From Micavibrio sp. UBA6212 (GTDB taxonomy: Bacteria > Pseudomonadota > Alphaproteobacteria > Micavibrionales > Micavibrionaceae), in the NCBI GenBank assembly GCA_002421905.1, contig DISK01000015.1, positions 62,001 through 126,000 of the forward strand: 64,000 nucleotides of DNA, in the 5' to 3' direction. This document shows, piece after piece, positions 18,265 through 26,661 of the stretch. The position numbers were made by a program, and so were the translations under genes. How positions within the stretch are numbered: the first letter of the stretch is position 1; the number at the start of each line of letters is the position of its first letter. The notes under the pieces are model-generated. The model had not been told where the DNA came from and ran no database searches. It was given only the letters and a program-made list of their open reading frames with translations.

Positions 18265-19137
18265 TCAAATCTCATGACCCAGTGCTGCGACGCGATCCGT
18301 ACAATATCCCTGCTTTGACGATATTCTGATCTGCCCACCAGCATAGCTCCCCAACATACTCAGGAACCTGTCCAGCTTGTGCTGGGCTTCCCTGTCCGCC
18401 AAATCCCCGCCCGATACCGATTTACGCCAGTCTTTATAGTGTTTTACAAAATCATACATAATCAGCAAGTCTGCTCCAAGCGTCTGGATATATAAGAACT
18501 CTTTTTGCAGGACATCTTCCATAGTGGATCTTGTGGTGTCCAGTTTCCTGCGATATCCCTCCAGATTCGTGGCAGAAAACTGCTCTTTGTCCTGTGTGTA
18601 TTGCGCCCAGTCCGCAATACCGGATTTATTGCGCGTTGCCCCCCTCTCGAGAATTGTTCTGACATTCCTCAACACATTACTGGTGCTTTGGACCACAAAC
18701 CTGATCTGATCGACCTCCTCACGACAAAGAGGAAAAACATCATGCAGCCTTAGCCTGATATTTTCATAGGCCGAGAGCATTAATGTCGAATACAACAAAT
18801 CATCGCTCATCTGTTCGGCGAGGTCATAACAGCCGTTATGAATATCTTCCGTTGGGCAATGTCTGGCAATTTCCGTTGCATACCGACAACTGTCACAATC
18901 CAGTTTATCCAGTTCATGAATCGTAAAGTTATAATATCTCGTTACCCCTTGGGTCGTCCGCAGAAAATCTTTTGATAAAGATAACATACGTTGAGCCGGA
19001 ACATCCCTCCGGTTGGCCATGAATTCGAATTCCCCAATCAATTTTCTAGTGGCGTCAAGATCATCCTGTTTGGTGATTGTATCATAGGCCTGTTCAAGTT
19101 TCTGATGGCGTTCTATCGCCCCTGCCCCGATATTCAT
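18265..19137 (-). CDS. Unrecognised protein, paralogue family B, copy 2
   Basis: A 290-residue helical protein with no recognised family. A cysteine group (LDCDSCRYATEIARHC) lies near residues 80-97. It shares a near-N-terminal IERHQKLEQAYDTI and a C-terminal GADLLIMYDFVKHY with the upstream copy. No signal peptide or membrane span is seen. The ATG at 19137 has a good AGGGTAGGA site upstream, whereas extending to a TTG at 19191 has no clear site. It begins about 55 bp after the upstream copy ends. Confidence 0.72.
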   Translation of the reverse strand: MNIGAGAIERHQKLEQAYDTITKQDDLDATRKLIGEFEFMANRRDVPAQRMLSLSKDFLRTTQGVTRYYNFTIHELDKLDCDSCRYATEIARHCPTEDIHNGCYDLAEQMSDDLLYSTLMLSAYENIRLRLHDVFPLCREEVDQIRFVVQSTSNVLRNVRTILERGATRNKSGIADWAQYTQDKEQFSATNLEGYRRKLDTTRSTMEDVLQKEFLYIQTLGADLLIMYDFVKHYKDWRKSVSGGDLADREAQHKLDRFLSMLGSYAGGQIRISSKQGYCTDRVAALGHEI

Positions 19138-19192
19138 TTTATTCCTACCCTTGATTGACCTTGTGTCCTTACCAACATATCTTTCTGACAAA

Positions 19193-20101
19193 TTACCCCA
19201 TGCGGAAGTTTTTCAAAGTGTTGGAAATGTCCTGAATTTCTGGAATCATTCGCTCGGATTGTTCGAATGTCCTGATGATTTCATATTCCACAAATTCCAA
19301 CATGGCAAAGGTCGCGTTTTTACGGCTTTCCTGCACTTCATCTTGTTGGGCTGCGTCCGTATTTGAAAGCCAGTATGTTTGTAAGAAATCATACAGCACA
19401 ACCAAGTCACCGATCATTTCCTGTTTAATCAACGCTTCGTCCCGCAAATCATCCTGAACAGACTCCGCAACCAATGCAAAGGCATCCTTTCTTGAGAGGT
19501 CAATTCCCCGCTCTTTTACTCCTGCAGCATCTTCTATCAAACCAGTCAGAAAAGCTGGCATTCCGCTAGCCTGTTGGGCTCTGTGAAGTTTTTCAGTGAT
19601 ATCGGCCTGTTTGGTTACACATACACTTGAAAGATGTGCGTCAGACACCGCATGATTTTCATCTTCCTGTACTTCCAGATATTCAGACAGAACATCGCGA
19701 AACTCGGAAAAACGAGTTAACGCCAACATGGCATTATAAACACCGATCCTTTTTTCCGAGATGTTCTTAAAATGATCTGGAGGATTACTCCCCTCATCGC
19801 TTTTCCATCCCCCGTCTTTCAAAGCCAATTTGGCCTTGCTGTCCATTTGGGCATATCCGTTTGCCGATTTTTGCATTTGGGTGGACAAGCGGTTGTAATT
19901 TAGAAAAATCTTCTGACATAGCTCGCCCATCCTTTGAGACCATTCCTGCGGATACCTGTTGGCATAGGCGTTTGACATCCCGATGACCGAAGAAATTGTC
20001 TCAAGGGTTCCATCACGGACTTCGTGAAAGCTATCCTGAAGAGTTTTATGACGCGTTACGAGTTGTTCGATAACCTTATTCTGTTCCATTTTTGATAGCA
20101 T
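19193..20101 (-). CDS. Unrecognised protein, paralogue family B, copy 1
   Basis: A 302-residue, strongly helical protein that I cannot identify. It is related to the next gene through VTRHKTLQDSFHEV near the N-terminus and MIGDLVVLYDFLQTY near residue 230. It is the first gene of a five-gene minus-strand cassette between sucD and sucA and follows a sigma-70-like promoter. The ATG at 20101 is used; an in-frame ATG at 20089 is equally possible because neither has an ideal ribosome-binding site. Confidence 0.72.
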   Translation of the reverse strand: MLSKMEQNKVIEQLVTRHKTLQDSFHEVRDGTLETISSVIGMSNAYANRYPQEWSQRMGELCQKIFLNYNRLSTQMQKSANGYAQMDSKAKLALKDGGWKSDEGSNPPDHFKNISEKRIGVYNAMLALTRFSEFRDVLSEYLEVQEDENHAVSDAHLSSVCVTKQADITEKLHRAQQASGMPAFLTGLIEDAAGVKERGIDLSRKDAFALVAESVQDDLRDEALIKQEMIGDLVVLYDFLQTYWLSNTDAAQQDEVQESRKNATFAMLEFVEYEIIRTFEQSERMIPEIQDISNTLKNFRMG

Positions 20102-20131
20102 CCCTGAACTATTCTTGTTTATCGAGCCTAC

Positions 20132-20159
20132 CTTATATTTAGGTTATGTCAACTGTCAA
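20132..20159 (-). promoter_or_regulatory. Predicted sigma-70 promoter of the cassette
   Basis: Read on the minus strand, TTGACA (20159-20154) is separated by 16 nt from TATAAG (20137-20132), and a second overlapping TTGACA lies 7 bp further on. It sits between the sucD terminator and the first cassette gene, whose ATG is about 30 bp downstream. Confidence 0.55.
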
Positions 20160-20177
20160 ACAAAAAGGCAGGGCAAA

Positions 20178-20201
20178 AAGGCAGGGAATTATCCCTGCCT
20201 T
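20178..20201 (-). terminator. sucCD terminator
   Basis: A perfect 9-bp stem, AAGGCAGGG with CCCTGCCTT, has a 6-nt loop. On the minus strand it is followed by TTTTTGCCC, a typical intrinsic terminator 26 bp after the sucD stop. Confidence 0.85.
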
Positions 20202-20227
20202 CAAACTCTTAATATTGATCAAACAAT

Positions 20228-21103
20228 CTAGGCTGCGATGGCACGCAAAACGGCTTCACCCAGATGGGCCGGCGTTTCGGCTACTTCAAAACCGGCAGCT
20301 TTCATCGCGGCAATTTTGACTTCGGCTGTATCATTACCACCGGAAATGATTGCACCGGCGTGTCCCATGCGTTTTCCTTTCGGTGCCGTTGCTCCAGCAA
20401 TAAAGCCTGCAATCGGTTTTTTCTTTGCCGCTGCTTTATAGAAGTTCACAGCGTCCACTTCGGCAGATCCCCCGATTTCACCGATCATGATGATGGCTTC
20501 GGTTTCATCGTCATTGAGGAACATATCGAGTGCATCGATAAAATTGGTCCCGTTCACTGGGTCACCACCAATCCCGATACAGGTTGATTGCCCCAGACCT
20601 GCGGCAGTGGTTTGATGCACAGCTTCATAGGTCAGCGTTCCGGAGCGCGAGACAATACCCACTTTTCCGCGCTTATGGATATGACCGGGCATAATACCAA
20701 TTTTGCATTCGTTCGGGGTAATTACACCCGGACAGTTCGGGCCAATCAGGCGGGTTTTTGATCCGGTCAGCGCACGTTTAACTTTGACCATATCCAGAAC
20801 AGGAATGCCTTCGGTGATACACACAGCCAATTCAATTTCCGCGTCAATCGCTTCAAGAATGGCATCGGCGGCAAAGGGTGGTGGTACATAAATCACCGAT
20901 GCGTTACATCCGGTTTCGGCTTTGGCTTCCATCACTGTGTTGAACACTGGCAAGTTCAAATGTTTGGTGCCACCTTTGCCTGGGGTTACACCCCCAACCA
21001 TTTTGGTGCCATAGGCGATGGCCTGTTCCGAGTGAAATGTGCCTTGCGCGCCGGTAAAGCCCTGACAAATCACTTTGGTATTTTTATTAACGAGTACTGA
21101 CAT
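20228..21103 (-). CDS. sucD: Succinate-CoA ligase (ADP-forming) subunit alpha
   Basis: A 291-residue alpha subunit of succinyl-CoA synthetase (succinyl-CoA plus ADP/GDP and phosphate to succinate plus nucleoside triphosphate). The CoA-binding N-terminus has QGFTGAQGTFHSEQAI, then LIGPNCPGVI, and the active-site phosphohistidine region GHAGAIISGG near residue 250. Normal length. It follows sucC but is separated from it by a 459-bp repeat-filled gap, although these genes are usually adjacent or nearly so. Confidence 0.97.
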   Translation of the reverse strand: MSVLVNKNTKVICQGFTGAQGTFHSEQAIAYGTKMVGGVTPGKGGTKHLNLPVFNTVMEAKAETGCNASVIYVPPPFAADAILEAIDAEIELAVCITEGIPVLDMVKVKRALTGSKTRLIGPNCPGVITPNECKIGIMPGHIHKRGKVGIVSRSGTLTYEAVHQTTAAGLGQSTCIGIGGDPVNGTNFIDALDMFLNDDETEAIIMIGEIGGSAEVDAVNFYKAAAKKKPIAGFIAGATAPKGKRMGHAGAIISGGNDTAEVKIAAMKAAGFEVAETPAHLGEAVLRAIAA

Positions 21104-21120
21104 TATTCCGAATCCTTTCG

Positions 21121-21562
21121 TGAGGGTAGATTAGTTGAATTTTGTGGGTTTGAGCAGATTATGAAATGTTTCAATTCTTTTAGTTCTTTCATTGTTTTTT
21201 TCACCGCAGAGACACAGGGGGCACAGAAGTTTTCTTTCTGGATTCCCCTAGAATGCTTCGCATTCAGGGAATGACTGATATTTTCTTTTTACGCGAAGTT
21301 ACGAAGAAGCGAAGAAAATTTATGCCCCACCGTCATTCCCCGAATTTTCGTTAAAGAAAATTCTAGGGGAATCCAGATATTCATGGATTACCTTAGAGTT
21401 GCTTCGCAATTCAGGTAATGACGATAAAGAAAAATTTCGTAACTTCGTGCCTTCGCGTTCAAATCCCTTCTTTTTTCCTTTTCCGTCATACCCCGACTTG
21501 TTCGGGGCATCCATTTTGCCTATAGATTACCCGCATAAAGCGGGTAATGACGAATTATGTTG
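21121..21562. repeat. Array of five palindromic intergenic elements between sucC and sucD
   Basis: No gene is visible here. At least five elements share the ends GGATT(C/A)CC and GG(G/T)AATGAC around different hairpins. Positions: 21240-21275 plus orientation; 21331-21373 minus; 21385-21422 plus; 21484-21512 minus (ends altered to GTCATACC and GCATCC); 21526-21552 plus. Each folds into a hairpin, e.g. ACCCGC with GCGGGT in the last. Between them lie runs such as CACCGCAGAGACACAGGGGG (21202-21221) and ACGAAGAAGCGAAG, which resemble common low-complexity intergenic repeats. The end pattern resembles REP/dRS3-like elements. Confidence 0.8.
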
Positions 21563-22768
21563 TTATGCTGCCATCAATGCTTTTTTGGTGGCATCAACGA
21601 TTTTACGCGCAGCGTCATCCAGATTATCGGCAGCGATGATCGGCAGGCCTGAATTATTCAGGATGTCTTTGCCCATTTCGACGTTGGTTCCTTCCAGACG
21701 AACCACCAAAGGCACGCTCAAAGCGACTTCTTTTGCGGCAGCAATGATCCCATTGGCGATGATGTCACACTTCATGATTCCACCAAAAATATTAACAAGA
21801 ACGCCTTTGACTTTCGGGTCAGACAAAATGATTTTGAAAGCGGCTGTTACGCGTTCGGTTGTTGCACCGCCGCCCACGTCCAAAAAGTTGGCTGGTTCCA
21901 TACCGTAATGCTTGATAATGTCCATAGTGGCCATTGCCAGTCCCGCGCCATTGACCATACAACCGATGTTACCATCCATGCGGACATAGGACAGTTCCCA
22001 GTTTTTGGCTTCGCGTTCGTTTTCGTCTTCTTCTGACTCGTCGCGCATTTCGGCTACGACTTTCTGACGGAACAAGGCATTGTCATCGAAGTTCATTTTG
22101 GCATCAAGGGCGACAACTTCATTTTTATCGGTGACGATTAATGGGTTGATTTCAACGATTGAGGCGTCCAGTTCTACGAAAGCCTTATATAAAGACATGA
22201 AGAATTTTTGGGCCGATTTCAAGGCATCGCCTTCCAAGCCCAAACCAAATGCCAATTTACGGGCATGGAAGCCAGACATGCCGGTAGCCGGATCAATTGA
22301 GGCCTTGATAATTTTCTCGGGATGGGTTTCTGCAACTTCTTCGATTTCCATTCCGCCTTCGGTCGAAACCATGAAGGTCACGCGGGATGTTTCACGATCA
22401 AGAACAACAGAACAGTAATATTCTTTTTTAATGTCCACGCCATCTGTCACATAAAGACGTTGTACTTCTTTTCCTTCTGGCCCTGTCTGTTTTGTGACAA
22501 GAACCTGATTCATCATAGCGATGGCTGCGTCTTTGACTTCTTCTTTGGTTTTGCACAGGCGAACACCGCCCTTGCCTGCCGGATTGTTTTTGAATTTACC
22601 TGCGCCGCGTCCACCTGCATGGATTTGCGCTTTCACGACGTATAAAGGCCCAGACAACTGGTCAACTGCTGCAGTTGCTTCTTCAACGGACATTGCCGCA
22701 ATGCCCTTCGGGACGGCGACGCCATATTTTGCCAATAGTTCTTTAGCCTGATACTCGTGAATATTCAT
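21563..22768 (-). CDS. sucC: Succinate-CoA ligase (ADP-forming) subunit beta
   Basis: A 401-residue ATP-grasp subunit. The N-terminus MNIHEYQAKELLAKYGV and the nucleotide segment VVKAQIHAGGRGAGKFK are diagnostic. GMSGFHARKLAF, VEINPLIVTDKNEVVALDAK (metal ligands) and NIFGGIMKCDIIANGI (CoA-ligase domain) follow in order. A short acidic insertion (ESEEDENEREA) near residue 240 matches other alphaproteobacterial SucC. It is the first gene of the suc block, with about 180 bp to the divergent gene at 22949. Confidence 0.97.
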   Translation of the reverse strand: MNIHEYQAKELLAKYGVAVPKGIAAMSVEEATAAVDQLSGPLYVVKAQIHAGGRGAGKFKNNPAGKGGVRLCKTKEEVKDAAIAMMNQVLVTKQTGPEGKEVQRLYVTDGVDIKKEYYCSVVLDRETSRVTFMVSTEGGMEIEEVAETHPEKIIKASIDPATGMSGFHARKLAFGLGLEGDALKSAQKFFMSLYKAFVELDASIVEINPLIVTDKNEVVALDAKMNFDDNALFRQKVVAEMRDESEEDENEREAKNWELSYVRMDGNIGCMVNGAGLAMATMDIIKHYGMEPANFLDVGGGATTERVTAAFKIILSDPKVKGVLVNIFGGIMKCDIIANGIIAAAKEVALSVPLVVRLEGTNVEMGKDILNNSGLPIIAADNLDDAARKIVDATKKALMAA

Positions 22769-22948
22769 ACTTTTTTCTCCGGTTAGATATTCTGATCAAG
22801 AGAATCGTTTTGCACGACTTCCCCTTTGAAATAGCACCCTCCCGTCCAAATGAAAAGGGAGCGCGCCTGTAATATATTTCGTATGAATTAACGTGGAATT
22901 AACAAAATTCTGTAAAATTGTATATTGGGATATATAGGGAGCACCCTG

Positions 22949-23791
22949 ATGGGCATAAACAAAGAAAATCATACGGCCTTTCCCGCTGGAAAGTTACAAA
23001 GTTGGCATATTTGGTCAGCTCCGGGGGATTCTGGCTCTAATGAACCCACTTCTTCGTTCGATGAAGAAGCTACATCCCTGTCAAATATAACAGCCATTCA
23101 TAATAACGGCTTGGAGACACGTACCAATTCCCGCAGATATTATGGTGTCGGGGAAGATGGTCATTTTTCTACCCATGAAGAGCAAGAAAAAGAAAACCAA
23201 ACTAAGGCCGCACGGTTTCGCCAAAACTGCATGCTTATTTGCGATACGATGCGGGAAGATCTGCAAAACGCGTATGAAGTAGAACAACCACTCCAAACCA
23301 CATGGAATGGTGTCCAATATGCTTCTGCCGGAGAGGCATGGGATGCGTCCATTCGAGACAATCCTTACAGTTATCTCTTAAAACCTGATAAAGAAGCGGT
23401 TTACCAATGCACGCCCAATGACCTTATGGGCACAGGAGATGTGAAAGACATCTCCCTTACTCATGACGTTAATCCCTTGACCGGGGAAGTCCGTGAATTA
23501 AGCGATTCTGAAAAAATAAACCGCAAAATCGTTCATGATGCTGATCAGATACTCAATGATGCCACCGACATCAACTTTACATCCAATGTCATAAAAGAAG
23601 TTAGTGCCCAAAGCTCTACTCCTCCCCTGATTAAAACGGACGTCCAGATTGCTGAAAACTTCGGATCAGCAGCCACACCTGCTGCACCTGCCACAGAAGC
23701 GGCACCAGAAAACAAATCGATCATGTTTGCAAAAGCGGAACCGGTCAGCCCCTTCGCCAACAGTCCGCTAAACCTTCAGTCAGCTCCGTAA
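22949..23791 (+). CDS. Hypothetical protein
   Basis: A 280-residue protein that I do not recognise. It is hydrophilic with no signal peptide or membrane span. The N-terminal 60 residues are Ser/Asn/Glu-rich, the middle has a helix around RFRQNCMLICDTMREDLQNAYEVE, and the end is Ala/Pro-rich (AATPAAPATEAAPENKS). The ATG at 22949 has GGGAG upstream; a TTG at 22925 is a weaker choice. It is divergent from sucC and upstream of a chemoreceptor gene. Confidence 0.6.
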   Translation: MGINKENHTAFPAGKLQSWHIWSAPGDSGSNEPTSSFDEEATSLSNITAIHNNGLETRTNSRRYYGVGEDGHFSTHEEQEKENQTKAARFRQNCMLICDTMREDLQNAYEVEQPLQTTWNGVQYASAGEAWDASIRDNPYSYLLKPDKEAVYQCTPNDLMGTGDVKDISLTHDVNPLTGEVRELSDSEKINRKIVHDADQILNDATDINFTSNVIKEVSAQSSTPPLIKTDVQIAENFGSAATPAAPATEAAPENKSIMFAKAEPVSPFANSPLNLQSAP

Positions 23792-23997
23792 CTCCACCCT
23801 GACTTGCCTTCTCCTGATGACACAGATAATTTGTGATTGCATTTTGGTGTAATCGTGTGCCTGCGACAAAAAATATTAAAGTCCTGCTGTCTTTTTCATT
23901 TCAACATTCTACGTTAGGATATAGTGTGCGCGGCTCTCCTGTGCCTCATCAAAGCACAGAAATAGAATCCCCGAAACACAGAAGTCTGGAGACTTGT

Positions 23998-25392
23998 ATG
24001 AATTTTTCTTTTTTACGTGGCGAGTCCTCATCTGAAAAACAACAGCTTGCAACACCCTTGACGCGAGAGGAACTGTTCCCCGATTCCATCTCCAGAACCG
24101 AGGCCCTTAAAATCATCCATCTGGTTTGTCAGGGGAAATTTGAACAAGCGCGAGACTTTGCCAAGTCCCTTTCCTTTCAAGAGGCTATCGAAGAAATTGA
24201 ATCCTTGAAATCAGCCCGTCAGTCAGATCTCGAACGGGCAGTTGATTTGTCGATTCATGTCAATGAGTCCAGCAATTACGGGGCAAAACTCAACCGGATT
24301 TCGCTTGATATCAATCACCGCTCACAGAGCATGGCGGCGGCACTGGAAGAACTTTCGTCTTCTTCCAATACGATTGTCGGCACCATTCAGAATGTCAATG
24401 AATGTTCGGATTCAATGCAGGCCAATGTCCAGATGGGGATCTCTGCTTCTCAGGATTTGGGGCAAGCGAATGACGATATCGAACATGTTGTATCAAACAC
24501 CGAAGCAAAAGTTCTCGATCTTGTCTCAAGCACCGAAGAGATTCACCGAATTCTTAAAATCATCAGCGAAATATCTGAAAAAACAAAACTTTTATCACTT
24601 AATGCCACGATTGAGGCTGCCCGCGCCGGTGAAGCCGGAAAAGGATTCGCCGTGGTCGCCAGCGAGGTGAAAAGTCTCGCCGAACAAACATCAACGTCAG
24701 CAGAAGACATCAAAAACAAGGTTCAAAGCCTGACCAATGTGACACGGGATATTTCGCGCCTGATGGGCGACGTAGCACAAGCCGTCACCACGGGGCGTGC
24801 CAAATTACAAGCCAGTCAGAATGCCATCTCCTGCATTCAGGAAAATTCGGAACAGGTTTCCGAACAGATGCAGGAAATTATGTCTATCATTCGAGATCAG
24901 GATCAAGCGGTATCCGATATCACAACCAATGTTGGCGAAATTGCCACCCAGACCTCGGAAAGTGTCGATCTGGTCAAGTTCACATTGGACGCCATGGACT
25001 TGGCAGAAGTCAGTCTGGTTGATACCCTGTCTTCATTCCCGCACTACGAACTTGACCACACAACCGTCAACCTCGCCAAATCGGATCATGTAATCTGGAA
25101 AAAGCGCCTCTCGAGCATGGCGGCAGGCCGTACCCAGCTTGATCCCAAAAATCTGACAGACCATAAAAATTGCCGTCTGGGTAAATGGTATTATTCCGAA
25201 GCATCTGTCGCGTACCGCGATATTCCAGCTTTCAGAGAGATCGAGGATGCCCATATCAATGTGCATAAACACGGCATTCTTGCCGCCCAGAAATACAGCC
25301 AGTCCGATCTGGAAAGTGCCCTCAAGGAGATTGACCTTGTCGAGGAAGCTTCAAAACAAGTTCTGTCTTGCCTCGACGAAATGAAAAGGTGA
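23998..25392 (+). CDS. Cytoplasmic methyl-accepting chemotaxis protein with CZB domain
   Basis: A 464-residue chemoreceptor without transmembrane segments. The central part is the MCP signalling coiled coil, with the hairpin tip EISEKTKLLSLNATIEAARA then GEAGKGFAVVASEVKSLA near residue 215. The C-terminal 110 residues form a CZB zinc-binding domain: an upstream His in KSDHVIWKKRL, then DHKNCRLGKWYY and DAHINVHKHG supply the His and Cys ligands. CZB receptors sense zinc or oxidants such as hypochlorous acid. The ATG at 23998 is preceded by GGAG; an open frame extends upstream but lacks a site. Confidence 0.88.
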   Translation: MNFSFLRGESSSEKQQLATPLTREELFPDSISRTEALKIIHLVCQGKFEQARDFAKSLSFQEAIEEIESLKSARQSDLERAVDLSIHVNESSNYGAKLNRISLDINHRSQSMAAALEELSSSSNTIVGTIQNVNECSDSMQANVQMGISASQDLGQANDDIEHVVSNTEAKVLDLVSSTEEIHRILKIISEISEKTKLLSLNATIEAARAGEAGKGFAVVASEVKSLAEQTSTSAEDIKNKVQSLTNVTRDISRLMGDVAQAVTTGRAKLQASQNAISCIQENSEQVSEQMQEIMSIIRDQDQAVSDITTNVGEIATQTSESVDLVKFTLDAMDLAEVSLVDTLSSFPHYELDHTTVNLAKSDHVIWKKRLSSMAAGRTQLDPKNLTDHKNCRLGKWYYSEASVAYRDIPAFREIEDAHINVHKHGILAAQKYSQSDLESALKEIDLVEEASKQVLSCLDEMKR

Positions 25393-25437
25393 ACCGAAAC
25401 GCAGAATCCTCCCCTATTCAGCCCACACCAATCCCGA

Positions 25438-25460
25438 TTAACCTTCGGTTAACTTTTATG
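25438..25460 (+). terminator. Hairpin after the CZB receptor gene
   Basis: TTAACC-TTC-GGTTAA is a perfect 6-bp stem followed by CTTTTATG, about 45 bp after the receptor stop. It is a weak intrinsic terminator candidate. Confidence 0.4.
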
Positions 25461-25563
25461 TGATCTGATAGGGTGTCCTCACTATATTTTTCGCATATAT
25501 TGTTCTGGTACAAGAGTCACGAGTTGACTATACTGTAAGCGAATCAGTCTTGGAATCCTCCCC

Positions 25564-26661
25564 ATGCGACTAAAGTCGTTTTACGCAAAAAGTATGACCG
25601 AAGCAATGCAGATGGTACGCGAAAATCTCGGCGAAGATGCAATCATCATCGCAACTCGTGAAGAGAATGGCGGAAAATCCGTACGCGTCACTGCCGCTAT
25701 CGAAGACGACCTCCCTGCTGCCTCGGCACGGGCACGAGCTATTGCGTTCGAACTGGGACTAGGGAAAGACGGATCCAGCAATATATTCGACGATGAAGAT
25801 GACTGGCTTCAGTACGATGAAGAACAAAATCGCAACGAATCACTGACTGAAGCTATAATTGATGTCATGTTACAACATAATGTCCCCGAAGATGTTCTGG
25901 ACCAGATTGTGAGTTGCGCCGAGGTTCTAAATCTTGACGAACCCTCGATTGCGTTTGTCGGCGCGCTTGAATCCCTTTTTGATTTTACCCCCCTGCCACT
26001 GTCCCCTTATAAGAAAGCAATGATGTTTGTCGGGGCCCCGGGTTCGGGGAAAACTCTGGCGATTGCAAAACAGGCCGCACGCGCCGTTCTGGAAGATTTG
26101 AAAGTCGCCGTTATCACCACAGACACAGTGCGGGCCGGTGGAATCGAGCAATTACAAGCCTTTACCAAACTTCTTGATATTGATCTCAAAACGGCACGCA
26201 ATGCGGCTGATTTGAAAAAATTGCTAGCCACCATGACAGATGCCGATCAGATTTTGATTGATACCTCTGGGATCAATCCATTCAACACAAAAGACATGAC
26301 CTCTCTGGCACGTTTAATTGCGGCGGGGAATATCGAGCCAGTCCTGATTATGGCGGCGGCTGGCGATGCCTCGGAAACAGGCGAGATTGCCCGCATTTTC
26401 TCGGCTCTGGGTGTTCGCCGCATGGTGGCGACCCGTCTTGATATGGCTCGTCGTCTTGGCGGTTTACTGGCCGCAGCACAACAGGGAGGCCTTGCTTTTG
26501 CCGATGCCAGCACAACACCCAGTGTGGCCGATGGGCTCGAACCCTTGTCACCACGCAAATTTGCATCTTTTTTCTTCCCACCCGCTAAAAAAGAAACGGC
26601 GGATGATATGCGTACCTCTTCTTCACATCACACACCTTCACGCCACAAAACGACAGGATGA
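25564..26661 (+). CDS. flhF: Flagellar biosynthesis GTPase FlhF
   Basis: A 365-residue SRP-type GTPase that sets the site and number of polar flagella. The start MRLKSFYAKSMTEAMQMVRENLGEDAIIIATRE is the typical FlhF B domain. The G domain follows: P-loop GAPGSGKT near residue 157, DTVRAGGIEQLQAF, IDTSGINP, and ATRLDMARRLG in place of the usual TKLDE, a change in the base-recognition motif. The C-terminal tail is Ser/His/Thr-rich. Its stop overlaps the flhG start (ATGA). Confidence 0.9.
   Translation: MRLKSFYAKSMTEAMQMVRENLGEDAIIIATREENGGKSVRVTAAIEDDLPAASARARAIAFELGLGKDGSSNIFDDEDDWLQYDEEQNRNESLTEAIIDVMLQHNVPEDVLDQIVSCAEVLNLDEPSIAFVGALESLFDFTPLPLSPYKKAMMFVGAPGSGKTLAIAKQAARAVLEDLKVAVITTDTVRAGGIEQLQAFTKLLDIDLKTARNAADLKKLLATMTDADQILIDTSGINPFNTKDMTSLARLIAAGNIEPVLIMAAAGDASETGEIARIFSALGVRRMVATRLDMARRLGGLLAAAQQGGLAFADASTTPSVADGLEPLSPRKFASFFFPPAKKETADDMRTSSSHHTPSRHKTTG

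Noticed and set aside
21202..21552. Possible CRISPR array between sucC and sucD
   Set aside because: The repeats occur in both orientations, differ in their interiors and lack regular spacers, and no cas gene is nearby; they are palindromic intergenic elements.
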